Of a DNA stretch of 64,000 bases, positions 51,743 through 61,238 are shown one piece after another. The stretch is from NCBI RefSeq assembly GCF_025725685.1, contig NZ_CP107008.1, forward strand, positions 2,852,001-2,916,000. The letters run 5' to 3'. The translations under genes and the position numbers were made by a program. How positions within the stretch are numbered: position 1 is the first letter of the stretch; each line of letters begins with the position of its first letter. The stretch comes from Halomonas sp. M4R1S46. GTDB taxonomy: Bacteria > Pseudomonadota > Gammaproteobacteria > Pseudomonadales > Halomonadaceae. The notes under the pieces are model-generated. The model had not been told where the DNA came from and did not search any database. It saw only the letters and a program-made list of their open reading frames with translations.

Positions 51743-53512
51743 CTAGAAGGGCCACACGATGGGGATCAGGACCATCGCCACCACCGCGCTCAGCAGGTTG
51801 AGCGGTGCCCCGACCCGCAGGTAGTCGCTGACCCGGTAGCCGCCGGGCCCGTAGACCATCAGGTTGGTCTGGTAGCCGATCGGCGTCAGGAAACTCGCCG
51901 AGGCGGCGAACATCACCGCCACCACGAAGGGCATGGGACTGACGCCGAGGCTCTCGGCCGCGGCCATCACCACCGGGAAGGTGATCACCGCGGCGGCGTT
52001 GTTGGTGACCAGTTCGGTGAGCAGGGCCACCACCAGATAGCTGCCGATCAGCAGCCACCAGGGGTTGCCGTCGACCAGGCCCATCGCCGCCCCGGCCAGT
52101 GTGGCGGCCGCCCCCGAGCCTTCCAGGGCCGCCCCCAGGCCGAAGGAGGCGGCGATGGTCAGCAGCACCTGGGTGTCCAGGCCACGCTTGGCGGCGCTGA
52201 TCGAGCAGCAACCGGCGAGCACCGAGGCGGCGGCGCCGAGCATGGCGGCATTCATCATGCTCATCATCCCGGTGGTGGCGAGCAGGACCACCCCCGCCAG
52301 GATGCTCCAGGCCAGCCAGGCGCGCTCGTGGGCGGGGCGCGCCGCGCCGTTGACCTGGCTGATCAGCAGGAAGTCCCGGGACTGTCGGTGGCGCTCGATG
52401 AACGGCGGGCGGGCCTCGAGCAGCAGCACGTCGGCGGGCTGCAGGCGTATCTGGCCGAGGTTGCCGGCCACCCGCTCGCCGCCGCGGCACACCGCCAGCA
52501 CCGCTGCGCCATACAGGGTGCGAAAGTGGCCGTCACGGATGCGCCGGCCGATGAACTGGCACTGGTCGGAGACCACCGCCTCGACCAGGCGGCGCTCCTT
52601 GAAGTCCTTCTGCAGGCTGGACTCGCCGTGATGCGAGGGGATCAGGCCACGGATCTGCTGCAGCTCCACCGCCCCGGCGGAGGTGCCGGCAAACACCAGG
52701 CGGTCGCGTCCCTTGAGGCGCTCCCCCGGGCCGACCACGCTGACCACGTTGCCGTCGCGCTCGATCTCCACCAGGAACAGCTCCTCCAGGTGGCGCAGCC
52801 CGGCCTCCTCCACGCTCCTGTCGACCAGGGGCCCGGTCGGGTCGACCTCCATCTCGATGGTGAACTCCCGGGGGTTCTCGAAGACCTCGGCGGCCCCCTG
52901 GCGAGGCGGGAGCAGGCGCTGGCCGACCAGCAGCAGGTAGGCCAGCCCCACCACGGCCACCGGCACGCCCACCCAGGCGATGTCGAAGAGCCCCATGGCG
53001 AACTCGGGGTAACGGTCGATCAGCAGGCCATGGACCACCAGGTTGGTGCTGGTGCCCAGCAGGGTGATGGTGCCGCCGAGGATGGAGGCGAAGCTCAGCG
53101 GCATCAGCAGTCGATGGGCCGGCAGTCGCAGCCGCCGACTCCAGCTGAGCACGGCCGGGATGAAGGCGGCCACCACCGGCGTGTTGTTGAGGAAGCCGCT
53201 CAGGGGCGCCACCGGCAGGATGAGGCGAGCCAGGGCGCGGCGCTCGCCGCGGGGCCGCCCCAGCACGTAGCGGATGATCAGGTCGATGCCGCCGGTCTCG
53301 CGGATGCTGGCCACCAGCACGTACATGAAGGCCACGGTGAACAGGCCGCTGCTGGAGAACCCGCCCAGGGCCTGCTGGGGGTCGACGACACCCAGGCTGA
53401 CCAGCAGGATCAGGGCTCCCATCAGCACCATGTCGGGGCCGACACGCGTCAGGGCCATCAGCGGAAAGACGGCGGCGACGACAATGAGTGAGATCCAGGC
53501 GTCCGGGGACAT
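51743..53512 (-). CDS. SLC13/DASS-family anion transporter with RCK_C domains
   Basis: 589 residues. Two halves of membrane helices surround a cytoplasmic insert (about 205-370) with two TrkA-C/RCK_C-like modules (ERDGNVVSVVGPGERLKGRDRLVFAG). SGFLNNTPVVA and LVTNNAAAVITFP are the helical-hairpin motifs of the divalent anion:sodium family (sulfate, dicarboxylates). The RCK_C form is often called a sulfate or sulfur transporter, but the substrate is not shown. M12 at 53512 fits the family start better than 53545. Confidence 0.82.
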   Translation of the reverse strand: MSPDAWISLIVVAAVFPLMALTRVGPDMVLMGALILLVSLGVVDPQQALGGFSSSGLFTVAFMYVLVASIRETGGIDLIIRYVLGRPRGERRALARLILPVAPLSGFLNNTPVVAAFIPAVLSWSRRLRLPAHRLLMPLSFASILGGTITLLGTSTNLVVHGLLIDRYPEFAMGLFDIAWVGVPVAVVGLAYLLLVGQRLLPPRQGAAEVFENPREFTIEMEVDPTGPLVDRSVEEAGLRHLEELFLVEIERDGNVVSVVGPGERLKGRDRLVFAGTSAGAVELQQIRGLIPSHHGESSLQKDFKERRLVEAVVSDQCQFIGRRIRDGHFRTLYGAAVLAVCRGGERVAGNLGQIRLQPADVLLLEARPPFIERHRQSRDFLLISQVNGAARPAHERAWLAWSILAGVVLLATTGMMSMMNAAMLGAAASVLAGCCSISAAKRGLDTQVLLTIAASFGLGAALEGSGAAATLAGAAMGLVDGNPWWLLIGSYLVVALLTELVTNNAAAVITFPVVMAAAESLGVSPMPFVVAVMFAASASFLTPIGYQTNLMVYGPGGYRVSDYLRVGAPLNLLSAVVAMVLIPIVWPF

Positions 53513-53631
53513 GGGCAATCCAGCAGGGGGTCGAAACCGACCCATTGTGACGGCCTGGGCATATTCTAAAAAGTTATTTTTAGAAATTCACTTATACGAA
53601 AAATGCATTTACAAACCGCGCCCACAACGCA

Positions 53632-53657
53632 ACGGGGCCCGCTTTCGCGGGCCCCGT
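53632..53657 (-). terminator. Terminator of the cold-shock gene
   Basis: ACGGGGCCCGC and GCGGGCCCCGT arms with a TTTC loop, about 40 bases after the cold-shock stop. Read on the minus strand it is followed by TTGCGTTGTG, a weak U-tail. Confidence 0.6.
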
Positions 53658-53696
53658 CCTGCCGCCCGGAGGCGGCACATCAATGGCGATCGAGGA

Positions 53697-53903
53697 TTAG
53701 TCGATGACCTTGATGTTGGAAGCCTGGAGGCCTTTCTTGCCCTGGGTGACGTCGAAGGAAACCTTCTGACCGTCCTGCAGGGACTTGAAGCCCTCGGCTT
53801 GGATCTCGGAGAAGTGAGCGAACAGGTCGTCACCGTTGTCGTCCGGAGAGATGAAGCCGAAGCCTTTGGTGTCGTTGAACCACTTGACGGTACCGGTAGC
53901 CAT
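53697..53903 (-). CDS. csp: Cold-shock domain protein
   Basis: 68 residues, one cold-shock domain: GTVKWFNDTKGFGFI (RNP1) and DDLFAHFS (RNP2), with the usual end VDVTQGKKGLQASNI-like QKVSFDVTQGKKGLQ. It binds single-stranded RNA and DNA. GAGGAA precedes the start. The 200-base stretch upstream to the GMC gene would be a long untranslated leader, consistent with cold-inducible csp genes but not proof. Confidence 0.95.
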   Translation of the reverse strand: MATGTVKWFNDTKGFGFISPDDNGDDLFAHFSEIQAEGFKSLQDGQKVSFDVTQGKKGLQASNIKVID

Positions 53904-54102
53904 TATCGAATTCCTCGAATAGCGTGATGTGTAGCCGGGGAGATACCCGAGTTGCAGTGGGTAAAACAAGAAACTTTCACCGGGCGACCGACGCTATTGA
54001 GCTTTCGATGACCACTTGCGATTTGCGACTTGCTAACCAACTGCGAGCAGGATGCGCCCTTGAGGGGCACAGGTCAAACACTATTTTCGACAGATGACAG
54101 CC
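53904..54102 (-). promoter_or_regulatory. Leader/promoter region of the cold-shock gene
   Basis: AT-richer than its surroundings, with repeated CGATTTGCGACTTGC-like text near 54015-54035. No protein frame. Expected to hold the csp promoter and a long 5' leader, but I could not place the promoter. Confidence 0.35.
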
Positions 54103-55770
54103 TCATGACGCTCGGCCGAGGATCCACCCCGCGGCCTTCTCGGCGATCATCAGGGTCGGCGCGTTGGTGTTGCCGCTGGTGATGGTGGGCATGATGCTGG
54201 CATCGACGACTCTCAGCCCCTGCACGCCCCGCACGCGAAGGTGCGAGTCCACCACCGCCATGGGGTCATCGTCACGCCCCATCTTCGCGGTGCCCACCGG
54301 GTGGAAGATGGTGGTGCCGATATCGCCGGCGAGTCGCGCGAGGTCGTCGTCGCTCTGGTACTCCACCCCCGGCTTGACCTCCTCGGGCGCGTACCTGGCG
54401 AAGGCCGGCTGGCCGGCGATGCGACGGGTGACCCGCAGCGACTCCGCGGCGACCCGACGATCCTCCGGCGTGCTCAGGTAGTGGGGAGCGATGGCCGGCG
54501 CCTGTCGCGGATCACGACTCTTGATGCGCACCGTGCCGCGGCTGGTGGGGTTGAGGTTGCACACGCTCGCGGTGATCGCCGGGAAGTCGTGCAGCGGCTG
54601 GCCGAAGGCCTCCAGGCTCAGCGGCTGGACGTGGTACTCGAGGTTGGGATGCACGTAGGCCTCGGAACTGCGCGTGAAGGCGCACAACTGGGAGGGCGCC
54701 ATGCTCATGGGCCCGGAGCGCCTGAGCAGATACTCGAGGCCGATGCCGGCCTTGCCGACCCATGAGTGGACCATGGTATTCAAGGTCTTGGCCCCCGTCA
54801 CCTTGTACACCGAGCGGATCTGCAGGTGATCCTGCAGGTTCTCGCCCACGCCGGGCAGAGCGGCCACCACGGGAATGTCATGTTCGGCCAGCAAGTCCGC
54901 CGGGCCAATGCCCGAGAGCTGCAGCAGCTGGGGGGAGCCGATCGCGCCCGCGGAGAGGATCACCTCACGAACCGCCCGGGCCACGACCTCCTCGCCGGCC
55001 CGCCGGGCCGTCACGCCGCTACAGCGCGGCTCCCCGCCCTCGCCCGGGTCGCCTTTTCGTTCCAGTATGAGGCCCAGCACCTGGGTGGAATGCCAGAGGG
55101 TCAGGTTGGGCCGTTTCTCGGCCCCGCGCAGGAACGCCTTGGCGGTGCTCCAGCGCCACCCCGAGCGTTGGTTGACCTCGAAGTAGTCGACCCCCTCGTT
55201 GTCGCCGCGGTTGAAATCCCGGGTCCGCGGGATGCCGGCTTCCACGGCGGCGGTGGCGAAGTCATCGAGCACCTGCCACTTGAGGCGCTGCTTCTCGACG
55301 CGCCATTCGCCGCCGTGGCCGTGGTAGTCGCGGTGGGCGGCGTCGGCATCGCCCCCCTCGTCGAGACGGTAGTGATCCTCGTGACGCATGAAGTCGGGCA
55401 GGCAGTTGTCCCAGCGCCAGGCGTCGTCACCGGTCAGCTCGGCCCAGCCGTCGTAGTCGCGGGCCTGGCCGCGCAGGTAGAGCATGCCGTTGATGCTCGA
55501 GCAGCCCCCGAGCGTCTTGCCACGCGGATAGATCAGCGAGCGGCCGTTCAGCCCGGGATCGGGCTCGGTGCGGAACCGCCAGTCGGTGCGCGGGTTGTCG
55601 ATGCAGTACAGGTAGCCCACCGGGATATGGATCCAGTGATAGGTGTCGCGCCCCCCTGCCTCGATCAGCAGCACCCGATTGGCCGGGTCGGCGCTCAAGC
55701 GATTGGCGAGCAGGCAGCCGGCGGTGCCGGCGCCCACGATGATGTGATCGAAAGTCGCGACGATGCTCAC
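54103..55770 (-). CDS. GMC-family oxidoreductase (choline or alcohol dehydrogenase type)
   Basis: 555 residues from GTG at 55770, which has AAGGAGG upstream and begins SIVATFDHIIVGAGTAGCLLANRLS, the FAD Rossmann motif. GMC signatures YPRGKTLGGCSSINGMLYLRG and GAIGSPQLLQLSGIGP, and HPVGTAKMG with the catalytic histidine, are present. Length and the C-terminal TNAPTLMIAEKAA fit BetA-like choline dehydrogenases, but alcohol dehydrogenases of the family look alike. No betB or betI next to it, so substrate is open. Confidence 0.85.
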   Translation of the reverse strand: MSIVATFDHIIVGAGTAGCLLANRLSADPANRVLLIEAGGRDTYHWIHIPVGYLYCIDNPRTDWRFRTEPDPGLNGRSLIYPRGKTLGGCSSINGMLYLRGQARDYDGWAELTGDDAWRWDNCLPDFMRHEDHYRLDEGGDADAAHRDYHGHGGEWRVEKQRLKWQVLDDFATAAVEAGIPRTRDFNRGDNEGVDYFEVNQRSGWRWSTAKAFLRGAEKRPNLTLWHSTQVLGLILERKGDPGEGGEPRCSGVTARRAGEEVVARAVREVILSAGAIGSPQLLQLSGIGPADLLAEHDIPVVAALPGVGENLQDHLQIRSVYKVTGAKTLNTMVHSWVGKAGIGLEYLLRRSGPMSMAPSQLCAFTRSSEAYVHPNLEYHVQPLSLEAFGQPLHDFPAITASVCNLNPTSRGTVRIKSRDPRQAPAIAPHYLSTPEDRRVAAESLRVTRRIAGQPAFARYAPEEVKPGVEYQSDDDLARLAGDIGTTIFHPVGTAKMGRDDDPMAVVDSHLRVRGVQGLRVVDASIMPTITSGNTNAPTLMIAEKAAGWILGRAS

Positions 55771-55899
55771 GGGGACAGCCTCCTTGTCGACGCCGGCATC
55801 CAGCGTCGCGCGCACTCGGCGGGCTGTCACTGCTGCCTTGGTCGAGGCCGACCGCAGGCCATGGCCAAGCGCAGGCACCTCTCGGCCATGGTAGGGATC

Positions 55900-56499
55900 T
55901 CACAGCTCGTGGCCCAGCACCACGCGGCAGATATCGGCGAAGCTTCTCGCCTCGGGGACGGTCGACATGTCGGTCCCCAGTGCCCGGCCGATGTCGGCGG
56001 CCGAGATCACGCCGCGGATCCGCAGTCCCTGGCGACGATCCCGCTCGGTGACCAGCAGGTGCTGATCGCCGAAGGCAGAGAGGTCATGTACCAGCTCACC
56101 GATCGTCAGGTTGGCCAGCTGCTCCAGCGGCATCGACTTCAGCTCCTGACAGGGAGTCTGCACCATGGCAACGGTCACCTCGTCACGGGGGATGTTGCGA
56201 TTCTGCATGGCCAGGGTGGTACGCCGTCCGCCGATCGCCTCTCGGGCGGTGAGCACCCCCAGACAGCGCTTCAGGTCGTCGACGACCAGCAACAGGCGCA
56301 CGCCGCCGTACTGCATCCCCTTGCGGGCGTCGGCCATGAGGGTATCCGCCGGGATGGTCAGCGGCGGCGTTCGGGTGAAGTCGGTCAGCACTGTCATGGC
56401 AGGGTTGTCGGGAGACAGGCCCGTTCGCGCCGGCGAGACGATGAACGGCTGGCCGCCGAGGGTCTCCAGCTGGTCGGGGGAGGACATCAGGGTTGTCAT
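55900..56499 (-). CDS. CBS-domain protein
   Basis: 199 residues. Two CBS modules: one about residues 40-95 (TPPLTIPADTLMADARKGMQYGGVRLLLVVDDLKRCLGVLTAREA) and one about 125-190 (LEQLANLTIGELVHDLSAFGDQHLLVTERD...RIRGVISAADIG). They bind adenine nucleotides and regulate other proteins; no enzyme domain is fused. AAGGAG precedes 56499; longer starts are unlikely. Neighbours do not define a partner. Confidence 0.8.
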   Translation of the reverse strand: MTTLMSSPDQLETLGGQPFIVSPARTGLSPDNPAMTVLTDFTRTPPLTIPADTLMADARKGMQYGGVRLLLVVDDLKRCLGVLTAREAIGGRRTTLAMQNRNIPRDEVTVAMVQTPCQELKSMPLEQLANLTIGELVHDLSAFGDQHLLVTERDRRQGLRIRGVISAADIGRALGTDMSTVPEARSFADICRVVLGHEL

Positions 56500-56769
56500 C
56501 TTCACTACTCCTTCAGGGTGACGGGCCGGACGTTCGTGGCTGCGTCCGTGACCCGATTCCCACCCTAAACCCCGTAACCTTAAGGGAGCCTTAATGCCGA
56601 ACCGCGATCCTCGACGGGCCCGGCCACCCCCTGTGGGGCGCTCGTAGATGAGAAGCATTCTGTCCAGGCGATAGCCCTGGCTGGAGATGCGCGGCCCGCA
56701 CCAAGGTGATAGGATTTGCCGATCGTTGGCATGGCCCCGGGCTATCAGTCCCGCACCATGCCCACCCTA

Positions 56770-56912
56770 CCCTCGTTGGGGAGTAGCCGGCTCGCACCGC
56801 GCGTGCGAGAGCGCCTGTCAACATAGTCGGCCAGATGCCGTGGCAGGTGCACCCTCGGGTTGGCGAGACCATCGACGGTACGACGCCCGTGGCCGGGCGC
56901 GTCGTGCCGTCG
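56770..56912 (+). ncRNA. yybP-ykoY manganese riboswitch upstream of mntP
   Basis: TTGGGGAGTAGCCGGCTCGC (56776-56795), ACATAGTCGGCCAGATGCCGTGGCAGG and GGGTTGGCGAGACC (56857-56870) are the conserved loops of the yybP-ykoY aptamer in the right order. A long imperfect hairpin (ACGGTACGACGC / GCGTCGTGCCGT, 56875-56912) follows and could be the expression platform. Predicted to turn on mntP when Mn2+ is high. Confidence 0.9.
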
Positions 56913-56942
56913 TGGTGAATCGCCCGGCCTGGAATCGGACCG

Positions 56943-57515
56943 ATGACCCTGCTTTCCACGACCCTGCTGGCCTTCTCCATGTCCACCGATGCCTTCGCCG
57001 CTGCCGTCGGCAAGGGCGCGGTGATCGACCATCCCCGCTTTCGCGAGGCCCTGCGCACCGGCCTGATCTTCGGCGTGGTCGAAGGCCTGACGCCGCTGCT
57101 CGGCTGGGCCATCGGCCTCGGGGCCTCCCACTATATCCAGGCCTGGGACCACTGGGTGGTGTTCATCCTGCTGCTCGCCCTGGGCATCCGCATGATCCGG
57201 GGAGGGCTGTCGACGCCCGAGCCGGACGAGGCCGCTGCCGCGCCGCGTGGGCATGCCTGGTGGCTGGTGGCCGCCACCGCGGTGATCACCAGCATCGACG
57301 CCCTGACCGTGGGCATCGGACTGGCCTTCATGGAGACGAACATCTTCCTCACCGCCCTGGCGATCGGCCTGGCGACCACCCTGATGGCGACCCTCGGGGT
57401 GATGCTCGGCCGCCGCCTCGGCGTGCTGATCGGCCAGCGGGTGGAAGTGCTGGGCGGGGTGATCCTGATCGGCATCGGCACCACCATCCTCACCGAGCAC
57501 CTCGGGCTCTGGTAG
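56943..57515 (+). CDS. mntP: Manganese efflux pump
   Basis: 190 residues with six helices in two similar halves. Conserved acidic residues are D16 in SMSTDAFAAAVGKG and D118 in ITSIDALTVGIG, typical of MntP, which exports Mn2+ from the cytoplasm. The riboswitch in its leader supports the call. Immediately followed by a convergent CDF transporter gene. Confidence 0.93.
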   Translation: MTLLSTTLLAFSMSTDAFAAAVGKGAVIDHPRFREALRTGLIFGVVEGLTPLLGWAIGLGASHYIQAWDHWVVFILLLALGIRMIRGGLSTPEPDEAAAAPRGHAWWLVAATAVITSIDALTVGIGLAFMETNIFLTALAIGLATTLMATLGVMLGRRLGVLIGQRVEVLGGVILIGIGTTILTEHLGLW

Positions 57516-57522
57516 CCCCGGC

Positions 57523-58449
57523 TCAGTCGTGGGCGTGGGGCGACTCGCCGTGCTCGCAGGCCCCGCGGTCGGCACAGCGGTCGCCGGACTCGAGCTGGAT
57601 GGTGGCATGCTCGATGTCGAAGCGCTCGAGCAGCACCGCCTTGATCGCCACCAGGGTCTGCTCCCGGTCGGCATCCTCCTCGATGGCGGCGTGCAGCGAC
57701 AGCAGGTGACGCCCCGGGGTCAGCGACCAGGCATGCACGTGATGCACGTCGCGCACCGCCGCCAGGCGCTCGGGGATCTCCTGCGCGATGCGGCCCACGT
57801 CCACCTCGGCCGGCGTGCCCTCCAGCAGGATATGTCCCGACTCCCGGGTCAGCCGCCAGGCGCTGCGCAGGATCAGCGCCGCCACCAGCAGCGAGAGCAG
57901 CGGGTCGATGGGCACCCAGCCGGTGGCCAGGATCACCAGGGCGGCGACGATGGCCGCCACCGAGCCCAGCAGGTCGCCGAGCACGTGCAGCGCGGCGCCT
58001 CGCATATTGAGGTTGTCGCGGTCGCCCAGGTGGAGGATCAGGAACACCACCAGGTTGATCACCAGCCCCAGGCCGGCGATCACCAGCATGGTGCCCCCCG
58101 CCACCTCCAGCGGCGAGAGCAGTCGGCGGATGGCCTCGACGGTGATCCAGACGACGATGGCGATCAGGGTCAGGCCATTGACGAAGGCGGCCAGGATCTG
58201 CACCCGGTGGTAGCCGAAGGTGCGCCGGGCATCGGCGGGACGCCGGCTGATGCGCGCGGCGAACCAGGCCAGTGCCAGGGCCGCGGTATCGGTGAGCATA
58301 TGCCCGGCGTCGGCGAGCAGGGCCAGGGAGCCGGAGAGGATCCCCCCCACCACCTCGGCCACCATGAAGCCGCCGGTGAGCAGGATGGCCCAGGCCAGGC
58401 GCCGCTGGCTGTCTCCCGGATGATGGTGATGGCCATGATCGTGTCCCAC
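57523..58449 (-). CDS. CDF-family zinc/cation efflux transporter
   Basis: 308 residues from GTG at 58449 (GGGAG eight bases upstream). A histidine-rich start (GHDHGHHHHPGD), six helices with the HMLTD and HVLGD metal motifs, and a cytoplasmic C-terminal domain (VHHVHAWSLTPG). Ends with more Cys/His (CADRGACEHGESPHAHD). It exports Zn2+ or similar in exchange for protons. Its end is nine bases from the convergent mntP. Confidence 0.9.
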   Translation of the reverse strand: MGHDHGHHHHPGDSQRRLAWAILLTGGFMVAEVVGGILSGSLALLADAGHMLTDTAALALAWFAARISRRPADARRTFGYHRVQILAAFVNGLTLIAIVVWITVEAIRRLLSPLEVAGGTMLVIAGLGLVINLVVFLILHLGDRDNLNMRGAALHVLGDLLGSVAAIVAALVILATGWVPIDPLLSLLVAALILRSAWRLTRESGHILLEGTPAEVDVGRIAQEIPERLAAVRDVHHVHAWSLTPGRHLLSLHAAIEEDADREQTLVAIKAVLLERFDIEHATIQLESGDRCADRGACEHGESPHAHD

Positions 58450-58614
58450 TGGACTCGCTCCCGCTGCCTGCCCGGGAGTCAGGCTACCACGGCGTCGGGT
58501 ACTCCGTGCCAGCCCCGGTGGCGAGGCAGGAAGCGCCGGCCAGCCGTTGCACCGGCCCGCCGACCTTGTCAGAATCCTTATTCCCCTGAAGATGTACAAA
58601 AGATATTTTTTATA

Positions 58615-59142
58615 ATGAAAACGTATTTCGGCAAGATGCGCGGCACCCGGGCCCGGCGGGGCGCCGTGGACTGGCGCGATGCCAGCTGGTCGTGGCTGGG
58701 CGCCTTCACCGGCATGAGCGCGGTGACCTTCCTCGGTGACCACTGGCTCTCCCAGCAGCTGCTGATCGTCGGCTCCTTCGGCGCCACCTCGGTGCTGATC
58801 TACGCCGCCCCGGAGAGCCCCTTCGCGCAGCCCCGCAACGTCCTGGTCGGCAGCCTGCTCTCGGCCCTGCTGGGCGTGGCCTGCTTCCAACTGCTGGGAT
58901 CAACGCCCCTGGCCGTCGCCCTGGCGGTGTCCCTGGCGGTGCTGGCGATGCAGCTGACCCACACGGTGCATCCTCCCGGGGCCGCCGCCGCCCTGGTCGC
59001 GGTGATCGGCGGCCCCGACATCCATGCCCTCGGCTGGTGGTTCCCGCTGATGCCGGTGGGCCTGGGCTGCGCGGTGATGGTGCTGGTGGCCATCCTGGTC
59101 AACAACCTGGCCCGCCACCGCCGCTACCCCCACCACTGGTAG
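58615..59142 (+). CDS. HPP-family membrane protein
   Basis: 175 residues with four or five helices. TVHPPGAAAALVAVIG is the HPP motif; DHWLSQQLLIVGSFGATSVLIYAAPESPFAQPRN is the typical first block. A plant chloroplast homologue transports nitrite, which may be of interest near this nitrate system, but bacterial function is not settled. The start is uncertain: ATG at 58615 has no clear ribosome site; the ATG at 58636 is an alternative. Confidence 0.75.
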   Translation: MKTYFGKMRGTRARRGAVDWRDASWSWLGAFTGMSAVTFLGDHWLSQQLLIVGSFGATSVLIYAAPESPFAQPRNVLVGSLLSALLGVACFQLLGSTPLAVALAVSLAVLAMQLTHTVHPPGAAAALVAVIGGPDIHALGWWFPLMPVGLGCAVMVLVAILVNNLARHRRYPHHW

Positions 59143-59265
59143 GCACTCCCGACTCGCGTCGCCGGACGGCGACTCACGTCGCAGGCGGATTGTCGGCTAC
59201 CATGGCGCCAGGCGGGGCACGCCGGCCCCGCCCTCCACGTCGCCCGACCAGGAAACGCCCCGACA

Positions 59266-61203
59266 ATGACGTCTCCCGACACCGCCAATGAGTCGCTGCC
59301 CGATGTGCTGGCCGGCCCCCTGCTGCGTCGGCTGGCCCCGGACCGCCTGCTGATCTGGTTGGTGGCCTCCCGGCCGCTGACCCTCAAGCTGCTCCTGCAC
59401 CCCGAGGGCCATGGGCCGCGGCGGTTGACCCTCAACGACGCTCGCGTGCGGCGCCTGCCGCTCGGCCGGCATGCCCACCTGCACCTGATCGACCTGGCCC
59501 TGGAGACCCCCCTGCCCCAGGGGGTACGCATCGGCTATGACCTGCGCATCGTCGGCGAGCGGGGCGACGCCGGCATCGCCGACTGGGCGCCGCACCTGCT
59601 GCGCGAAGGCGCCCGGCGACCGGCCTTCGTTCTTCATGAGGGGCATCACCGGCTGCTGCACGGCTCCTGCCGGCGCCCCCACCATGACGGCCCGGACGGC
59701 CTGGTGCGCGCCGACGCCTGGCTCGCCGAGCGCCATGACATGCCCGAGGAATGGCCGTCCTGGCTGCTGATGACCGGCGACCAGATCTACGCCGACGACG
59801 TCGCCGGCCCCATGCTGGTGGCGATCCATGCGCTGATCCGGCGACTGGGACTGTTCGACGAGTCCCTGGAGGGGGCCACCGTGGCCGACAGCCAGGCGCT
59901 CTACGCGGCCGAGTCGACCTACTACCAACGCGAGGCGCTGCTGCCCGACATGACCAGCAGCGCCGACCTGCGGGAGCGCTTCTTCGGCGGGGTCAAGAAG
60001 CCGGTCTTCACCTCGGCCAACGCCCACAACCACCTGATGACCTTCGGCGAGATCATCGCCATGTACCTGCTGGTATGGTCGCCCACGCCCTGGCGCCTGG
60101 TGGAGGTGACGGCGCCGTCCCTGGACGCCGAGAAAGCCGAGACCTTCGCCACGGAGCAGGCGGTCATCGAACGCTTCGTCGAGGGCCTGCCCGCCGCCGC
60201 CCGGCTGCTCGCCCACCTGCCGTCGCTGATGATCTTCGACGACCACGACATCACCGACGACTGGAACCTCACCTCGGCCTGGGAACAGACCGCCTACGAG
60301 CACCCCTTCTCGCGGCGCATCATCGGCAACGCCCTGCTGGGTTACCTGGTCTGCCAGGGCTGGGGCAACGACCCCGACCGGCTGGCCGGGCCGCTGGACG
60401 AGCTGACCGCGCTGCTGGAGAGCGCCGCGCCGCAGGGCTGGCTGCCCGCCGAGACACAGGACGCCTGTATCCGGCACCTGCTGCGCTTCGAGGGCTGGGA
60501 GTTCCAGGTACCGGGCCCGCCCAAGCTGGTGGTGCTGGACACCCGCACCCGACGCTGGCGCAGCGAGCGCAATCCCCGCCGCCCCTCCGGGTTGATGGAC
60601 TGGGAGGCACTCTCGGAATTCCAGCAGGAGCTGCTGGACGCGCCCTCGGTGATCATCGTCTCGCCGGCGCCGATGTTCGGCGTCAAGCTGATCGAGGCCA
60701 TCCAGAAACTCTTCACCCTGGCCGGCAAGCCGCTGCTGGTGGATGCCGAGAACTGGATGGCCCACCGCGGGGCGGCCGGCGTGATGCTCAACATCTTCCG
60801 CCACTCGCGCACGCCGGGTCACTACGTGATTCTCTCCGGCGACGTGCACTATTCCTTCGGCTACGACATCCACATCCGCCAGCGACGCCGGGGCCCGCAG
60901 CTCTGGCAGATCACCTCCAGCGGTATCAAGAACGCCTTTCCCGACACCTTGCTGGACTGGTTCGACCGGGCCAACCGCTGGCTCTATGCGCCGCGCTCGC
61001 CGCTCAACTGGTTCACCCAGCGGCGCCGCATGCGCATCCGCCCCCGCGACCCGGACCGGGCCCGGGCCGGCGAGCGGCTGTGGAACGGGGCCGGCATCGG
61101 CCTGGTGGAGCTGGACGACCAGGGCCGCCCCAGCCGGATCGCCCAGCTCGACGCCCGCGGCTTCGACGTGGTGTTTCCGCCGCCCCCAACGGACAAGGCC
61201 TGA
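59266..61203 (+). CDS. PhoD-like metallophosphatase
   Basis: 645 residues. The phosphatase core is LLMTGDQIYADDVAG, FDDHDITDDW and ILSGDVHYSFGY, the metal ligands of the PhoD family. No signal peptide is visible at the N-terminus (MTSPDTANESLPDVLAGPLLRR), so this looks like the cytosolic or unanchored branch rather than the secreted Tat substrate. Substrate unknown. Follows HPP by 123 bases. Confidence 0.82.
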   Translation: MTSPDTANESLPDVLAGPLLRRLAPDRLLIWLVASRPLTLKLLLHPEGHGPRRLTLNDARVRRLPLGRHAHLHLIDLALETPLPQGVRIGYDLRIVGERGDAGIADWAPHLLREGARRPAFVLHEGHHRLLHGSCRRPHHDGPDGLVRADAWLAERHDMPEEWPSWLLMTGDQIYADDVAGPMLVAIHALIRRLGLFDESLEGATVADSQALYAAESTYYQREALLPDMTSSADLRERFFGGVKKPVFTSANAHNHLMTFGEIIAMYLLVWSPTPWRLVEVTAPSLDAEKAETFATEQAVIERFVEGLPAAARLLAHLPSLMIFDDHDITDDWNLTSAWEQTAYEHPFSRRIIGNALLGYLVCQGWGNDPDRLAGPLDELTALLESAAPQGWLPAETQDACIRHLLRFEGWEFQVPGPPKLVVLDTRTRRWRSERNPRRPSGLMDWEALSEFQQELLDAPSVIIVSPAPMFGVKLIEAIQKLFTLAGKPLLVDAENWMAHRGAAGVMLNIFRHSRTPGHYVILSGDVHYSFGYDIHIRQRRRGPQLWQITSSGIKNAFPDTLLDWFDRANRWLYAPRSPLNWFTQRRRMRIRPRDPDRARAGERLWNGAGIGLVELDDQGRPSRIAQLDARGFDVVFPPPPTDKA

Positions 61204-61238
61204 ACGGGGGCGTCGCGGCCCGGGCCGCGACGCCCGTT
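61203..61238. terminator. Convergent terminator hairpin
   Basis: AACGGGGGCGTCGCGGCC and GGCCGCGACGCCCGTT pair with two bulged bases; the stem spans the gap and both stop codons. Placed to serve both PhoD-like and pgpA genes. Confidence 0.55.

Noticed and set aside
50987..53491. An 834-codon plus-strand frame opposite the SLC13-esterase genes
   Set aside because: Very rich in Gly/His/Gln, no recognised motif, and antisense to three well-supported genes.
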